This document shows, piece after piece, positions 27,326 through 36,191 of a stretch of 64,000 nt of DNA. The position numbers were made by a program, and so were the translations under genes. Source of the DNA: an uncultured Prevotella sp. Its GTDB lineage: Bacteria > Bacteroidota > Bacteroidia > Bacteroidales > Bacteroidaceae. The number at the start of each line of letters is the position of its first letter. Position 1 is the stretch's first letter. The notes beneath the pieces were generated by a model. It made no database searches and had not been told where the DNA came from. It worked only from the letters and a program-made list of their open reading frames with translations. The stretch is from the NCBI GenBank assembly GCA_944320235.1, contig CALUGQ010000007.1:1-64000 (forward strand), in the 5' to 3' direction.

Positions 27326-27510
27326 CATTCGTGATGAATGTTCTGTTATTCATTAGGTTAGTAGTTAATAGATTTAAGGTAAAGATTTATGTTTTAGATT
27401 TTTCATGAGGACGGTAGTGCCTTTGTGGTGATTAGTAGACTAAGAAGTGCAATGGCATCCGTCTGAGGGAATAGCGCGGGGTGAGTGATTCATACCGCGC
27501 TGTTTCATTT
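27326..27510 (+). ncRNA. Candidate structured non-coding RNA (~185 nt)
   Basis: About 185 nt lie between a good promoter and an intrinsic terminator without an open frame. Near the 5' end ATGAAT/ATTCAT can form a hairpin. A longer interrupted helix pairs GACGG-TGCC (27411-27423) with GGCA-CCGTC (27454-27463). The terminator is AGCGCGG (27473-27479) / CCGCGCT (27495-27501) followed by GTTTCATTT. The region is much more AT-rich than its surroundings, as for constrained RNA. Size and organisation would suit a 6S-like or other regulatory RNA, but I do not recognise conserved 6S, RNase P, tmRNA or SRP signatures, so the family is left open. Confidence 0.6.
27473..27510 (+). terminator. Intrinsic terminator of candidate RNA
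   Basis: Seven-bp GC stem AGCGCGG/CCGCGCT with a 15-base loop followed by GTTTCATTT. A separate perfect palindrome, GGCCCTGCCCGGGCAGGGCC, follows at 27513-27532. Confidence 0.65.
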
Positions 27511-27701
27511 ATGGCCCTGCCCGGGCAGGGCCGCAGGCAGCTGCGGCACGCCTCGGCAATAGCAGCCCGCCTCGGCAGCGGCACGCCCACCCGTCGGCAC
27601 AAAACGGCGATTTTGAACTAACAGAACTTAAAATGCGCCGTTCTAGTATGTTTTTTATTTAATAAAGTGCGAAAGGATGCCGCGATTTAAGGAAATGTGA
27701 T

Positions 27702-27709
27702 TAAATTTG
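27702..27709 (+). promoter_or_regulatory. -7 element of the surface lipoprotein gene
   Basis: TAAATTTG followed by CAGC, 26 bases before the ATG at 27736. An upstream in-frame ATG at 27697 precedes this box and is therefore not the start. Confidence 0.6.
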
Positions 27710-27735
27710 CAGCTAAAAACAAAAACGAACGTCGA

Positions 27736-29139
27736 ATGAATCATAAGATATGGCATCTGTGCCTGCTCCTGGCCGCGGCGGTGTCCTTTGCGTCGTGCCT
27801 GGACACAGACTACACGGATGATATTACGCTTTACGATGATATAGCCATAACCCAGTTCCAGATAACAAGTGCCAGGATAACCAAGCACACCACGTCTTCG
27901 ACCGGCGAGGATTCCGTCTATGTGGAAGATGACCAGACGGTGGCCAACTACCCGTTCTACATAGACCAGCTGCGCGGCGAGATTTACAACGTGGACTCTC
28001 TGCCGCTGGGCGTCGACGCCACGAAGCTGCTCTGCGGCATATACACCAAGAACAACGCCATGGTGTTCATCGAGAACGCCGCGCGCGACTCGTTGCGGTC
28101 GCTCTCAAGCACCGACTCGACCGACTTCAGCTTCCCGCGGTACCTCCGCGCCTACGCCTCGGACGCACAGTCGTACCGACTCTACAAGGTGACGGTGAAC
28201 ATACACAAGGAGGAGGCGAACAGCTTCACCTGGACACGCATGGCCGACAACCCCGGCATAGCAGCCCTCGGCGGGCTGCGGCTCGCCGCCCTTGGCGGGC
28301 GTATGCTGCTCTTCGGCAATGAAGGCGGCTCGACCGTGGTATACTCGACGGCAGCCGGCGACGGCAACGCATGGGCCAAGGGCGCCGCCGCCTTTGGCCC
28401 TGAGGCATATGGCAACATAGCGGTGAAGGGCGACACGCTCTTCGTGCTCGACGGGGCCACGCTGTACAAGACCGCCGACGGGGCCGTGTTCGAGCCCGTG
28501 GGCGCATCGGGCCTGCCGGCACGGCTGGTGGGCGCAAGCTCCACCGAGCTTTACGGCCTCGGCGCCGACGGCTCCTTGCAGGTGTCGGCCGACGGCGGCC
28601 GCACGTGGGAAGCCGACTCCCTGGGCAGCGACGCCGAGCTGCTGCCGTCGCAAGACCTCTCGTCGTGCTCCGTGCCTTACGCCTACGCCGACAGCACCGA
28701 CTACGTGATGCTCGTGGGCAACCGCCCTGAGAGCGGCTTCGCGGCCGACACCACGGCCATGGTATGGCGCAAGGTGGCAGAGTATGCCCAAGGCAGCGAG
28801 CCCTCGAAGTGGGTGTGCGTAGAGGCCGACAGCCGCAACAACCACAAGCTGCCCAGGCTCGCCGGGCTTACCGTGGTGGCCTACGGCGACAGCAAGATAG
28901 CCATGGGCGGGGCCGGCATAGGCAACTGCCACGAGGCACCGTTCGCCAAGATGTACGAGAGCCGCGACGGCGGCATCACGTGGAAGGGCAACCCCACGTA
29001 TTCATACCCCGCAGGCTTCGACACCGCCGCCACGGCCTTTGCGGCCACGGTCGACAACGACAACTATATATGGATAGTGTGCGCAGGCAGCGGCCAGGTG
29101 TGGCGCGGGCGGCTCAACAGCCTGGGCTGGGCGCAATGA
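27736..29139 (+). CDS. DUF6242-like surface lipoprotein with beta-propeller-like repeats
   Basis: 467 residues. Lipoprotein signal MNHKIWHLCLLLAAAVSFAS-C with Cys acylation site near residue 20. Residues ~25-160 form an N-terminal domain with the ITQFQITSARIT strand pattern. From ~165 the chain shows recurring short blades (LFGNEGGSTVVYST, LFVLDGATLYKT, LYGLGADGSLQVSADGGRTWE, YESRDGGITWKGNP) with Asp-box-like SxDGGxTW motifs typical of sialidase-type propellers. This layout matches Bacteroidales DUF6242 proteins; function unknown. It is followed by an outer membrane barrel gene 15 bases downstream, probably one operon continuing to uppS-bamA. Confidence 0.8.
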   Translation: MNHKIWHLCLLLAAAVSFASCLDTDYTDDITLYDDIAITQFQITSARITKHTTSSTGEDSVYVEDDQTVANYPFYIDQLRGEIYNVDSLPLGVDATKLLCGIYTKNNAMVFIENAARDSLRSLSSTDSTDFSFPRYLRAYASDAQSYRLYKVTVNIHKEEANSFTWTRMADNPGIAALGGLRLAALGGRMLLFGNEGGSTVVYSTAAGDGNAWAKGAAAFGPEAYGNIAVKGDTLFVLDGATLYKTADGAVFEPVGASGLPARLVGASSTELYGLGADGSLQVSADGGRTWEADSLGSDAELLPSQDLSSCSVPYAYADSTDYVMLVGNRPESGFAADTTAMVWRKVAEYAQGSEPSKWVCVEADSRNNHKLPRLAGLTVVAYGDSKIAMGGAGIGNCHEAPFAKMYESRDGGITWKGNPTYSYPAGFDTAATAFAATVDNDNYIWIVCAGSGQVWRGRLNSLGWAQ

Positions 29140-29154
29140 CACAGGGGCCCGCCG

Positions 29155-29838
29155 ATGAAGAAGCTGCTCGCCATAACGCTCTTGGCAGCCTCAGCCGCAG
29201 CGGCCGAGGCGCAGACCGACCCGGAATACAGGGCCGAGCTGGGCGGCGGCGTGGGCATGGTGTCTTACCAGGGCGACTTCAACGGCAGCATACTGAAAGA
29301 CTTGCAGCCGGCCGGGGGGCTGGTGGCCAAGTACAGGTTCAACCCGCGCATGGCCCTGGGCCTGAACGTGACGTACGGCAAGCTGAAAGGCTCGTCGGCC
29401 GATGTCAGCACGTGGTACCCCGAGTTCCGCGACTCGGTGGCCTCGTTCAGCAGCACGCTCATAGACGCGGGCCTGCGCTTCGAGTATAATTTCTGGCCCT
29501 ACGGGACCGGCCGCGAGTACTACGGCGCGAGGCGCTTCACACCGTTCGTGGCCTTGGGCCTGGGCCTGACATACGCCAAGCCGCAGGCAGGCAGCGTGCT
29601 CACAGGCAACCTGCCGATAGGCGTGGGCGTGAAATACAAAGTAGGCACGAGGCTCAACCTGGCCCTCGAGTGGACCATGCACTTCTCGCTGAGCGACAAG
29701 CTCGACGGCACGGACGACCCCTACGGCATAGACAGCAGCGGGATGTTCAAGAACACCGACAGCTACAGCGTGCTCCGACTGTCGCTCACATACGACATAT
29801 GGGCCAAGTGCCGCACGTGCCATAACGATAGATTTTGA
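29155..29838 (+). CDS. Outer membrane beta-barrel protein (DUF6089-like)
   Basis: 227 residues with signal peptide ending [12 protein letters not shown]. The mature part starts [20 protein letters not shown] and consists of alternating amphipathic strands ([47 protein letters not shown]), with an aromatic penultimate strand, as expected for an eight-stranded barrel. Similar DUF6089 proteins commonly precede uppS-bamA in Bacteroidales, which supports a role linked to outer membrane assembly, though none is demonstrated. The C-terminal tail has two Cys ([10 protein letters not shown]). Four bases separate it from uppS. Confidence 0.82.
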   Translation: MKKLLAITLLAASAAAAEAQTDPEYRAELGGGVGMVSYQGDFNGSILKDLQPAGGLVAKYRFNPRMALGLNVTYGKLKGSSADVSTWYPEFRDSVASFSSTLIDAGLRFEYNFWPYGTGREYYGARRFTPFVALGLGLTYAKPQAGSVLTGNLPIGVGVKYKVGTRLNLALEWTMHFSLSDKLDGTDDPYGIDSSGMFKNTDSYSVLRLSLTYDIWAKCRTCHNDRF

Positions 29839-29842
29839 CTCT

Positions 29843-30583
29843 ATGACAGAACAATTGGACATGAAACGCATACCCCGCCACATCGCCATAATCATGGATG
29901 GCAACGGCAGGTGGGCCGCCGAGAGGGGCCACGAGCGCAGCTACGGCCACCAGGCCGGCGTCGAGGCCGTGCGCCGGATAACGTCAGAGTGCGTGCGGCT
30001 CGGCGTCGAATACCTCACACTGTACACATTCTCCACCGAAAACTGGAACCGGCCGGCCGACGAGGTGGCCGCACTCATGGGCCTGGTGCTCTCGTCGCTG
30101 GAGGATGAGATATTCATGCGCAACAACGTCCGCTTCCGCGTAATCGGCGACACACGCCGGCTGCCCGCCGAGGTGCAGGCCAAGCTGCGCCTCACCGAGG
30201 AGCACACGGCAGCCAACACGGCCATGACCATGGTCGTGGCACTGAGCTACTCGGCCAGGTGGGAGCTGGCCGAGGCCGCCAGGAGCCTCGCCGCCGACGC
30301 CAAGGAAGGCAGGCTGGACCCCGCCGCCATCACCGGCGACGACATCGCCGCGCGCCTGGAGACAAGCTTCATGCCCGATCCTGACCTGCTCATACGGACC
30401 GGCGGAGAGCTGCGCATATCCAACTTCCTGCTCTGGCAGATAGCTTACTCCGAGCTGTACTTCTGCGACACGTACTGGCCCGACTTCGACGGGCAGGCCC
30501 TGCGCGAGGCCATAGCCAGCTACCAGCGGCGCCAACGGCGCTTCGGCAAGACCGAGGCACAGGTCGAGGCGGGCGAACAATGA
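29843..30583 (+). CDS. uppS: Isoprenyl transferase, undecaprenyl diphosphate synthase
   Basis: 246 residues, cis-prenyltransferase. It builds C55 undecaprenyl diphosphate, the carrier for peptidoglycan and surface glycans. [12 protein letters not shown] carries the catalytic Asp19; [23 protein letters not shown], and the C-terminal [18 protein letters not shown] and [14 protein letters not shown] are family blocks. Start MTEQLDMKR; a later ATG (MKRIPRH) is possible. It precedes bamA by 27 bases; coupling lipid carrier synthesis with outer membrane assembly is a usual Bacteroidales arrangement. Confidence 0.96.
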   Translation: MTEQLDMKRIPRHIAIIMDGNGRWAAERGHERSYGHQAGVEAVRRITSECVRLGVEYLTLYTFSTENWNRPADEVAALMGLVLSSLEDEIFMRNNVRFRVIGDTRRLPAEVQAKLRLTEEHTAANTAMTMVVALSYSARWELAEAARSLAADAKEGRLDPAAITGDDIAARLETSFMPDPDLLIRTGGELRISNFLLWQIAYSELYFCDTYWPDFDGQALREAIASYQRRQRRFGKTEAQVEAGEQ

Positions 30584-30610
30584 ACCTAACACAAACATTA
30601 GCATAGTAGG

Positions 30611-33232
30611 ATGGATCACATGAAAAGGATGCTTGGGCTGCTCGCCGCGGCGCTATTGGCTGGCTTCCATGCCGCGGCACAGGACAAGATTGTCAATCCG
30701 GACATATCATACGCCGGCACGCCGCGCACTTGCGAGATTGGCGGCATGACGGTAAAGGGCGTGGAAGGCTATGAGGACTACGTGCTGACCGGCATCTCCG
30801 GCCTCGCCGTGGGGCAGACGATAAGCGTGCCGGGCAGCGAGATCACCGAGGCCGTGAAGCGTTACTGGAGGCACGGGCTGTTCTCGAAGGTGTCTGTCAC
30901 GGCCGACTCGATAGTGGGCTCCAAGATATACCTCTGCTTCAACCTCGCCCTCAGGCCCCGCGTGAGCACGATAAACTACAACGGGCTGAAGAAAAGCGAG
31001 CGCGAAGACCTCGAGGCGCGGCTCGGGATCGTGGCCGGGAGCCAGATAACGCCGAACATCATCGACCGCGCCAAGACGCTGGCAAGAAAGTACTTCGACG
31101 AGAAAGGGTACAAGAACGCGGTGATAGACATCGAGCAGCGCGATGACGTGGCGGCCAAGAACCAGGTGATACTCGACATCAACGTAGACAAGAAGGACAA
31201 GATGAAGGTGCGCCAGATAATCCTGGTCGGCAACAAGGCGCTCTCCGACAAGAAGATAAAGGGAACGCTCTTCACCAAGGGCGCGTTCGCCAAGACGCAC
31301 GAGGCCGGCAAGCTGTCCTCGTTCCTCAAGTCGAAGAAGTTCACCGAGGAGCGCTTCGAGGCCGACAAGCAGAACCTCATCGACAAGTACAACGAGCTTG
31401 GCTACCGCGACATGGTCATCGTGAGGGACAGCGTCTGGAACCACGACCACAACCACGTGAACATACTCGTGGAGATTGACGAGGGGCAGAAGTACTACAT
31501 AAGGAACATCACGTGGGTGGGCAACACCGTGGCCTCGACCGACTACCTGAACAGGCTCCTCGGCATGAAGAAGGGCGACGTGTACAACCAGAAGCACATG
31601 AAGAAGCGCCTTGAGGAAGACGAGGACGCCGTGGGCAACTACTACTGGAACAACGGCTACCTTTTCTACCAGCTCGTGCCAACGGAGGTGAACGTCGTCG
31701 GCGACTCCATCGACCTGGAGATGCGCATCGAGGAAGGCCCGCAGGCCCACATACGCAGCGTGCGCATATTCGGCAACGACCGACTCTACGAGGAGGTGGT
31801 GCGCCGCGAGCTGCGTACCAAGCCCGGCGACCTCTTCTCCAAGGACGCGCTCATGCGCTCCGCCCGCGAGATAGCCTCGATGGGGTTCTTCGACCCCGAG
31901 AAGGTCAACCCCGACATCAAGCCCAACGGCGAGGACGGCACGGTGGACATAAACTGGGAGCTTGAGCAGAAGTCGAACGACCAGGTGGAGTTCTCGCTCG
32001 GATGGGGCCAGACGGGAGTCATCGGCCGCATATCGCTCAAGCTCAACAACTTCTCCATGCGCAACCTCTTCGGCAAGAACAAGATGCACCGCGGCATCAT
32101 GCCCATAGGCGACGGCGAGCAGCTCGCGCTCAGCGCGCAGACCAACGGTACTTACTACCAGTCGTACAGCATCAGCTACTCGGCGCCGTGGTTCGGTGGC
32201 AAGCGGCCCAACGCTTTCAACGTGGGCGCCTTCTACTCGAAGCAGACCGACGTCAACAGCAACTACTACAACAACAACTGGTACAACTACTACAACTACT
32301 ACGGCAGTTACAACAACTATTATTACAACAACTACGAGAGCTACCTCGACGACGACAAGTACGTGCAGCTGATAGGCTTCTCGCTCGGGTGGGGCAAGCG
32401 CCTGCGCTGGCCCGACGACTACTTCCAGCTCTCCGTATCGCTGGCTTACCAGCGCTACATGCTCAAGGACTGGCAGTACTTCATCATCACCAACGGCAAC
32501 TGCAACAACATCAACCTCGGCCTGACGCTCTCGCGCGTCAGCACCGACAACCAGCTCTTCCCCCGCCGCGGCTCCGAGCTGCTGGCCTCGGTCACGCTCA
32601 CACCGCCATGGTCGCTATGGGACGGCAAGGACTACGAGCACCTGGCCACCGACGGTACGTCGGCCACATTCCAGGATGAGCAGCAGGACAAGTACCGCTG
32701 GATTGAATACCACAAGTGGAAGTTCAAGTTCCGCAACTTCACCGCCCTCACCGGCGGGGTGAAGTGCTTCGTGCTCATGACGCGCGTGGAGTTCGGCTTG
32801 CTCGGCTCGTACAACAGGTTCAAGAAGTCGCCCTTCGAGACGTTCTACGTCGGCGGCGACGGCATGAGCGGCTACTCCTCGGGCTACGCCCAGGAGACCA
32901 TCGGCCTGCGCGGCTACGAGAACGGCTCGCTCACGCCTTACTCCGCCCCGGGCTACGCCTACGACCGCTTCACCGTGGAGCTGCGCTACCCGTTCATGCT
33001 GGGCAACACCACCATCTACGGCCTGGCCTTCCTCGAAGGCGGCAACGCGTGGTACGACACGAAGAAGTTCAACCCCTTCGACATGAAGCGCTCGGCAGGC
33101 GCGGGCGTGCGCATCTTCCTGCCGATGGTGGGCCTGATGGGCATCGACTGGGCCTACGGCTTCGACACGGCCCTCTCCACGGGCACCAAGGGCGGCAGCC
33201 AGTTCCACTTCGTCCTCGGCCAGGAGTTCTGA
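30611..33232 (+). CDS. bamA: Outer membrane protein assembly factor BamA
   Basis: 873 residues. Signal peptide ends GFHAAA-QDK. POTRA repeats cover about 25-430 (for example KGVEGYEDYVLTGISGL, RQIILVGNKALSDKKIKG, IRSVRIFGNDRLYEEVVRRE) and the Omp85 barrel the rest, with the lid-loop region and VGGDGMSGYSSGYA / RLRYPF-like VELRYPFML near the C-terminus. BamA folds and inserts outer membrane proteins. An unusual Asn/Tyr-rich loop (~residues 549-578) contains 13 Tyr and 11 Asn in 30 positions. Two ompH/skp chaperone genes follow, consistent with an OMP biogenesis operon. The start may be the second Met (MKRMLG). Confidence 0.95.
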   Translation: MDHMKRMLGLLAAALLAGFHAAAQDKIVNPDISYAGTPRTCEIGGMTVKGVEGYEDYVLTGISGLAVGQTISVPGSEITEAVKRYWRHGLFSKVSVTADSIVGSKIYLCFNLALRPRVSTINYNGLKKSEREDLEARLGIVAGSQITPNIIDRAKTLARKYFDEKGYKNAVIDIEQRDDVAAKNQVILDINVDKKDKMKVRQIILVGNKALSDKKIKGTLFTKGAFAKTHEAGKLSSFLKSKKFTEERFEADKQNLIDKYNELGYRDMVIVRDSVWNHDHNHVNILVEIDEGQKYYIRNITWVGNTVASTDYLNRLLGMKKGDVYNQKHMKKRLEEDEDAVGNYYWNNGYLFYQLVPTEVNVVGDSIDLEMRIEEGPQAHIRSVRIFGNDRLYEEVVRRELRTKPGDLFSKDALMRSAREIASMGFFDPEKVNPDIKPNGEDGTVDINWELEQKSNDQVEFSLGWGQTGVIGRISLKLNNFSMRNLFGKNKMHRGIMPIGDGEQLALSAQTNGTYYQSYSISYSAPWFGGKRPNAFNVGAFYSKQTDVNSNYYNNNWYNYYNYYGSYNNYYYNNYESYLDDDKYVQLIGFSLGWGKRLRWPDDYFQLSVSLAYQRYMLKDWQYFIITNGNCNNINLGLTLSRVSTDNQLFPRRGSELLASVTLTPPWSLWDGKDYEHLATDGTSATFQDEQQDKYRWIEYHKWKFKFRNFTALTGGVKCFVLMTRVEFGLLGSYNRFKKSPFETFYVGGDGMSGYSSGYAQETIGLRGYENGSLTPYSAPGYAYDRFTVELRYPFMLGNTTIYGLAFLEGGNAWYDTKKFNPFDMKRSAGAGVRIFLPMVGLMGIDWAYGFDTALSTGTKGGSQFHFVLGQEF

Positions 33233-33292
33233 CGCCCGGGGCCTGGGCCGCCTGCAAGCGACAACCATACATTAACATAAAAGGAGGCAACT

Positions 33293-33811
33293 ATGACAGC
33301 AAGAAAGGCAATGATGACGCTGGCCATGCTCTTCGTGGCAATGGCTGCGGGCGCACAGAAGTTCGCCCTCGTCGACATGGAGTACATACTGAAGAACATC
33401 CCAGCCTACGAGCGCGCCAACGAGCAGCTCAACCAGGTGTCGAAGAAGTGGCAGGCCGAGGTCGAGGCCCTCTCGACCGAGGCGCAGACCATGTACAAGA
33501 ACTACCAGAACGAGGTGGTGTTCCTCTCGCAGGAGCAGAAGAAGGAGCGGCAGGACGCCATCATGGAGAAGGAGACGCAGGCCGCCGAGCTCAAGCGCAA
33601 GTACTTCGGCCCCGACGGCGAGCTGTTCAAGAAGCGCGCCAGCCTCATGACGCCGATACAGGACGAGATATACAACGCCGTGAAGGACATCGCCGACCTG
33701 CGCGGCTACCAGCTCGTCATCGACCGCGCCAGCGACACGGGCATCATCTTCGGCAGCCCCAAGGCCGACATAAGCAACGAGGTGCTGCAGAAGCTGGGCT
33801 ACTCTTACTGA
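33293..33811 (+). CDS. OmpH/Skp-family periplasmic chaperone, copy 1
   Basis: 172 residues. Signal peptide MTARKAMMTLAMLFVAMAAGA, then the OmpH pattern QKFALVDMEYILKNIPAYERANEQL with two long coiled-coil helices (about 40-125) rich in Glu/Lys/Gln and a conserved end YQLVIDRASDTGIIF. Skp-type trimers hold unfolded outer membrane proteins in the periplasm. It follows bamA by 60 bases, and a second copy follows 72 bases later. Confidence 0.93.
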   Translation: MTARKAMMTLAMLFVAMAAGAQKFALVDMEYILKNIPAYERANEQLNQVSKKWQAEVEALSTEAQTMYKNYQNEVVFLSQEQKKERQDAIMEKETQAAELKRKYFGPDGELFKKRASLMTPIQDEIYNAVKDIADLRGYQLVIDRASDTGIIFGSPKADISNEVLQKLGYSY

Positions 33812-33883
33812 CCCCGTCGGGCGGCAGCCCGCGACGGCCGTGCAAGCAAACAATAACAACAACAATAAAAACGACAGAAGAAA

Positions 33884-34381
33884 ATGAAAAAGTTATTCTT
33901 GGCGCTCATGATGTTTGCGCCATTGGCTGCCTTCGCGCAGAAGTTCGGACACGTCAACTCGCAGGAGATAATCCAGGTAATGCCCGAGTACAACAAGGCA
34001 AAGACCGAGATCGACGCGCTCACAAAGCAGTATGAGGACGACCTCAAGAGCATGCAGGACGAGCTGAACCGCAAGTCGCAGGCTTACGACTCCACCCGCG
34101 CCACCCTGCCCGAGAACATCCGCCAGCGCCGCGAGATGGAGCTGCAGGAGATGTACCAGAAGATACAGCAGAGCTACCAGGACAACCAGCAGGCCCTGGC
34201 CAAGGCTTCGCAGGAGAAGATGCAGGTCATCACCACCAAGGTGGTCGACGCCATCAAGCAGGTGGGCCAGGCTGGCGGCTATGTATACATAATGGACATC
34301 GCCGGCGGCATACCCTACATCAGCACCACGCTCAGCACCGACGTGACGGCCGAGGTGAAGGCCAAGCTCGGCCTCAAGTGA
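33884..34381 (+). CDS. OmpH/Skp-family periplasmic chaperone, copy 2
   Basis: 165 residues. Signal peptide MKKLFLALMMFAPLAAFA; mature start QKFGHVNSQEIIQVMPEYNKAKTEI is parallel to copy 1. Coiled-coil arms cover ~35-120 (QYEDDLKSMQDELNRKSQAYD), and the C-terminus is YVYIMDIAGGIPYIS. Two adjacent non-identical copies after bamA are normal in Bacteroidales and may form mixed trimers. The gene ends 24 bases before the bracket of repeat element G. Confidence 0.93.
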   Translation: MKKLFLALMMFAPLAAFAQKFGHVNSQEIIQVMPEYNKAKTEIDALTKQYEDDLKSMQDELNRKSQAYDSTRATLPENIRQRREMELQEMYQKIQQSYQDNQQALAKASQEKMQVITTKVVDAIKQVGQAGGYVYIMDIAGGIPYISTTLSTDVTAEVKAKLGLK

Positions 34382-34405
34382 GGCACTGAGGCCGGCGGCT
34401 GCGCA

Positions 34406-34602
34406 GCGAAATATCGTTACAAAGCCGCCGCCCGCAGCCACGGCGCGGCCCGCAGGCGCGGCCTGCCGGGGCGTTTCTGGGTGCCGTCCGGCCCGTTCCG
34501 GCCTGCCGGAGGGGCCGTTTCGCAACGCGTTCCGGCCCGTTTCGCAACCCCTTGTGCCACAGACTGTTGCATAGGGCTGCCTGCGCGGCGAAAAGATTTT
34601 AC
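34406..34602 (+). repeat. Phased GGCC palindrome element G
   Basis: Brackets GCGAAATATCGTTAC (34406-34420) and GCGAAAAGATTTTAC (34588-34602) are in the same orientation. Three cores lie at 34490, 34513 and 34534 (steps 23 and 21 bp), for example GGGGCCGTTTCGCAACG and CCGGCCCGTTTCGCAACC. It separates the second and third ompH copies. Confidence 0.78.
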
Positions 34603-34667
34603 GGCAATGGTATGCGCGCAGCGGCCCATGGGGCGTTGCGCGCCTTTGTTTCATGAAGTAATGACCG

Positions 34668-35258
34668 ATGCAGATGAGACCGATTACAGCATTGCGGGCG
34701 CTCCTTGCCGCCCTGCTCTGCGGCCCGGCCCAAGCCGCCGGGGCGCAGATAGAGATAGACACGGTGGCCGTTGACTCGATGGTGGTGGTGACAGAGGCGC
34801 CTAAGCCCGCGCCGCCGCTGCGCTTCGCCTACATAAGCTACGCCACGGCCCTCAAGGCCATGCCCGGCTACGCCGCCGCGGGAAAGCGGCTGGAGGAGCT
34901 GAAGGCCAAGTACGACGCCGAGGCCGGGCGCGTGGCCGAGGAGTTCAACGCCAAGTACGAGGAGTTCCTCGAGGGCCAGGCAAGCTTCCCCGAGTCAATA
35001 CTGCGCAAGAGGCAGAGCGAGCTGCAGGAGCTGCTTGAGCGCAACGTGGCCTTCAAGGAGGAGAGCCGACGTCTGCTCCAGGCCGCCGAGCGCGACATAT
35101 ATGCGCCGCTCCACCGCCGCCTGCGCGAGGCCATACGCACCGTCGGGCGGCAGAACGGCTACGCCTTCGTCATAAACATCGACGGGGATGCCTGCCCCTA
35201 CATCGACACTTCCGTCGGAGACAACGTCACCCTCATGGTGATAGACATGTTAAAGTAA
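34668..35258 (+). CDS. Divergent OmpH/Skp-family protein, copy 3
   Basis: 196 residues. Signal peptide (MQMRPITALRALLAALLCGPAQAAGA), then a ~30-residue linker absent from the other copies (IEIDTVAVDSMVVVTEAPKP), then the OmpH body: RFAYISYATALKAMPGYAAAGKRLEELKAKYDAEA, coiled coil to ~150, and YAFVINIDGDACPYID. It is clearly paralogous to the two copies upstream but separated from them by repeat element G. It is followed by murI with a 31-base gap. A second nearby ATG (MRPITA) could be the start. Confidence 0.88.
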   Translation: MQMRPITALRALLAALLCGPAQAAGAQIEIDTVAVDSMVVVTEAPKPAPPLRFAYISYATALKAMPGYAAAGKRLEELKAKYDAEAGRVAEEFNAKYEEFLEGQASFPESILRKRQSELQELLERNVAFKEESRRLLQAAERDIYAPLHRRLREAIRTVGRQNGYAFVINIDGDACPYIDTSVGDNVTLMVIDMLK

Positions 35259-35289
35259 GCCCCGGCCGCGCAACCGCGCCAGCAGGCCA

Positions 35290-36144
35290 ATGAAAAGAGT
35301 TCCCATGAAGAAACTGACTGCCGCCCCCGGCCCCATCGGCATATTCGACTCGGGCTACGGAGGGCTTACCATACTGCACGGCATACGCCAGCTGCTGCCG
35401 CGCTACGATTACCTTTACCTGGGCGACAACGCCCGCGCGCCATACGGCCCGCGCTCGTTCGACGTCGTCTACGAGTTCACGCGGCAGGCCGTCGTGAGGC
35501 TCTTCGAGCTGGGCTGCCACCTCGTCATACTGGGCTGCAACACAGCCTCGGCAAAGGCACTGCGCACAATACAGCAGCACGACCTGCCACGCCTCGACCC
35601 CTCGCGCCGCGTGCTGGGCATCATACGCCCCACGGCCGAGGTCATAGGCTCGCTCACGGCCACGCGGCGCGTGGGTATCCTGGCCACCGAGGGCACCATC
35701 AAGAGCCGCAGCTACGAGCTGGAGATACACAAGCTCTTCCCCGACATTAGGGTGACGGGCGTGGCCTGCCCCTTCTGGGTGCCGCTCGTGGAGTACAACG
35801 AGGCCGACAGCCCGGGGGCCGACTACTTCGTGAAGAAGCGCATCGACCAGCTCATGGCGCTCGACCCCGGCATCGATGCCATCATACTCGGCTGCACCCA
35901 CTACCCCCTCTTGATGCCAAAGATTGTGAAATACGTGAGCCCCGGCGTGCGCATCGTGCCGCAGGGGGAGTACGTAGCCTCCAGCCTTAAGGACTACTTC
36001 GCGCGCCATCCCGAGGTGGAGTGCAAGTGCACGAAGGGCGGTGGCGTGCATTACCTCACCACCGAGAGCCCGGCCAAATTCCGCGAGTCGGCCAGCGTGT
36101 TCCTCCACGAGCACGTAGACGTGGAGAGCATCGCCCTGCCTTAG
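35290..36144 (+). CDS. murI: Glutamate racemase MurI
   Basis: 284 residues. MurI makes D-glutamate for the second residue of the peptidoglycan stem peptide. Catalytic cysteines are in LGCNTASAKAL and LGCTHYPLLMP; GIFDSGYGGLTI (18-29) is the N-terminal substrate site. Location at the end of the uppS-bamA-ompH cluster is conserved in the group. Start either MKRVPMKKL or MKKLTAAPG five codons later. Ends 47 bases before the dehydrogenase gene. Confidence 0.95.
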   Translation: MKRVPMKKLTAAPGPIGIFDSGYGGLTILHGIRQLLPRYDYLYLGDNARAPYGPRSFDVVYEFTRQAVVRLFELGCHLVILGCNTASAKALRTIQQHDLPRLDPSRRVLGIIRPTAEVIGSLTATRRVGILATEGTIKSRSYELEIHKLFPDIRVTGVACPFWVPLVEYNEADSPGADYFVKKRIDQLMALDPGIDAIILGCTHYPLLMPKIVKYVSPGVRIVPQGEYVASSLKDYFARHPEVECKCTKGGGVHYLTTESPAKFRESASVFLHEHVDVESIALP

Positions 36145-36191
36145 GGTGGCTTGGGCGTTCCCCGCATTTCATCATTCACCCATCATACATC

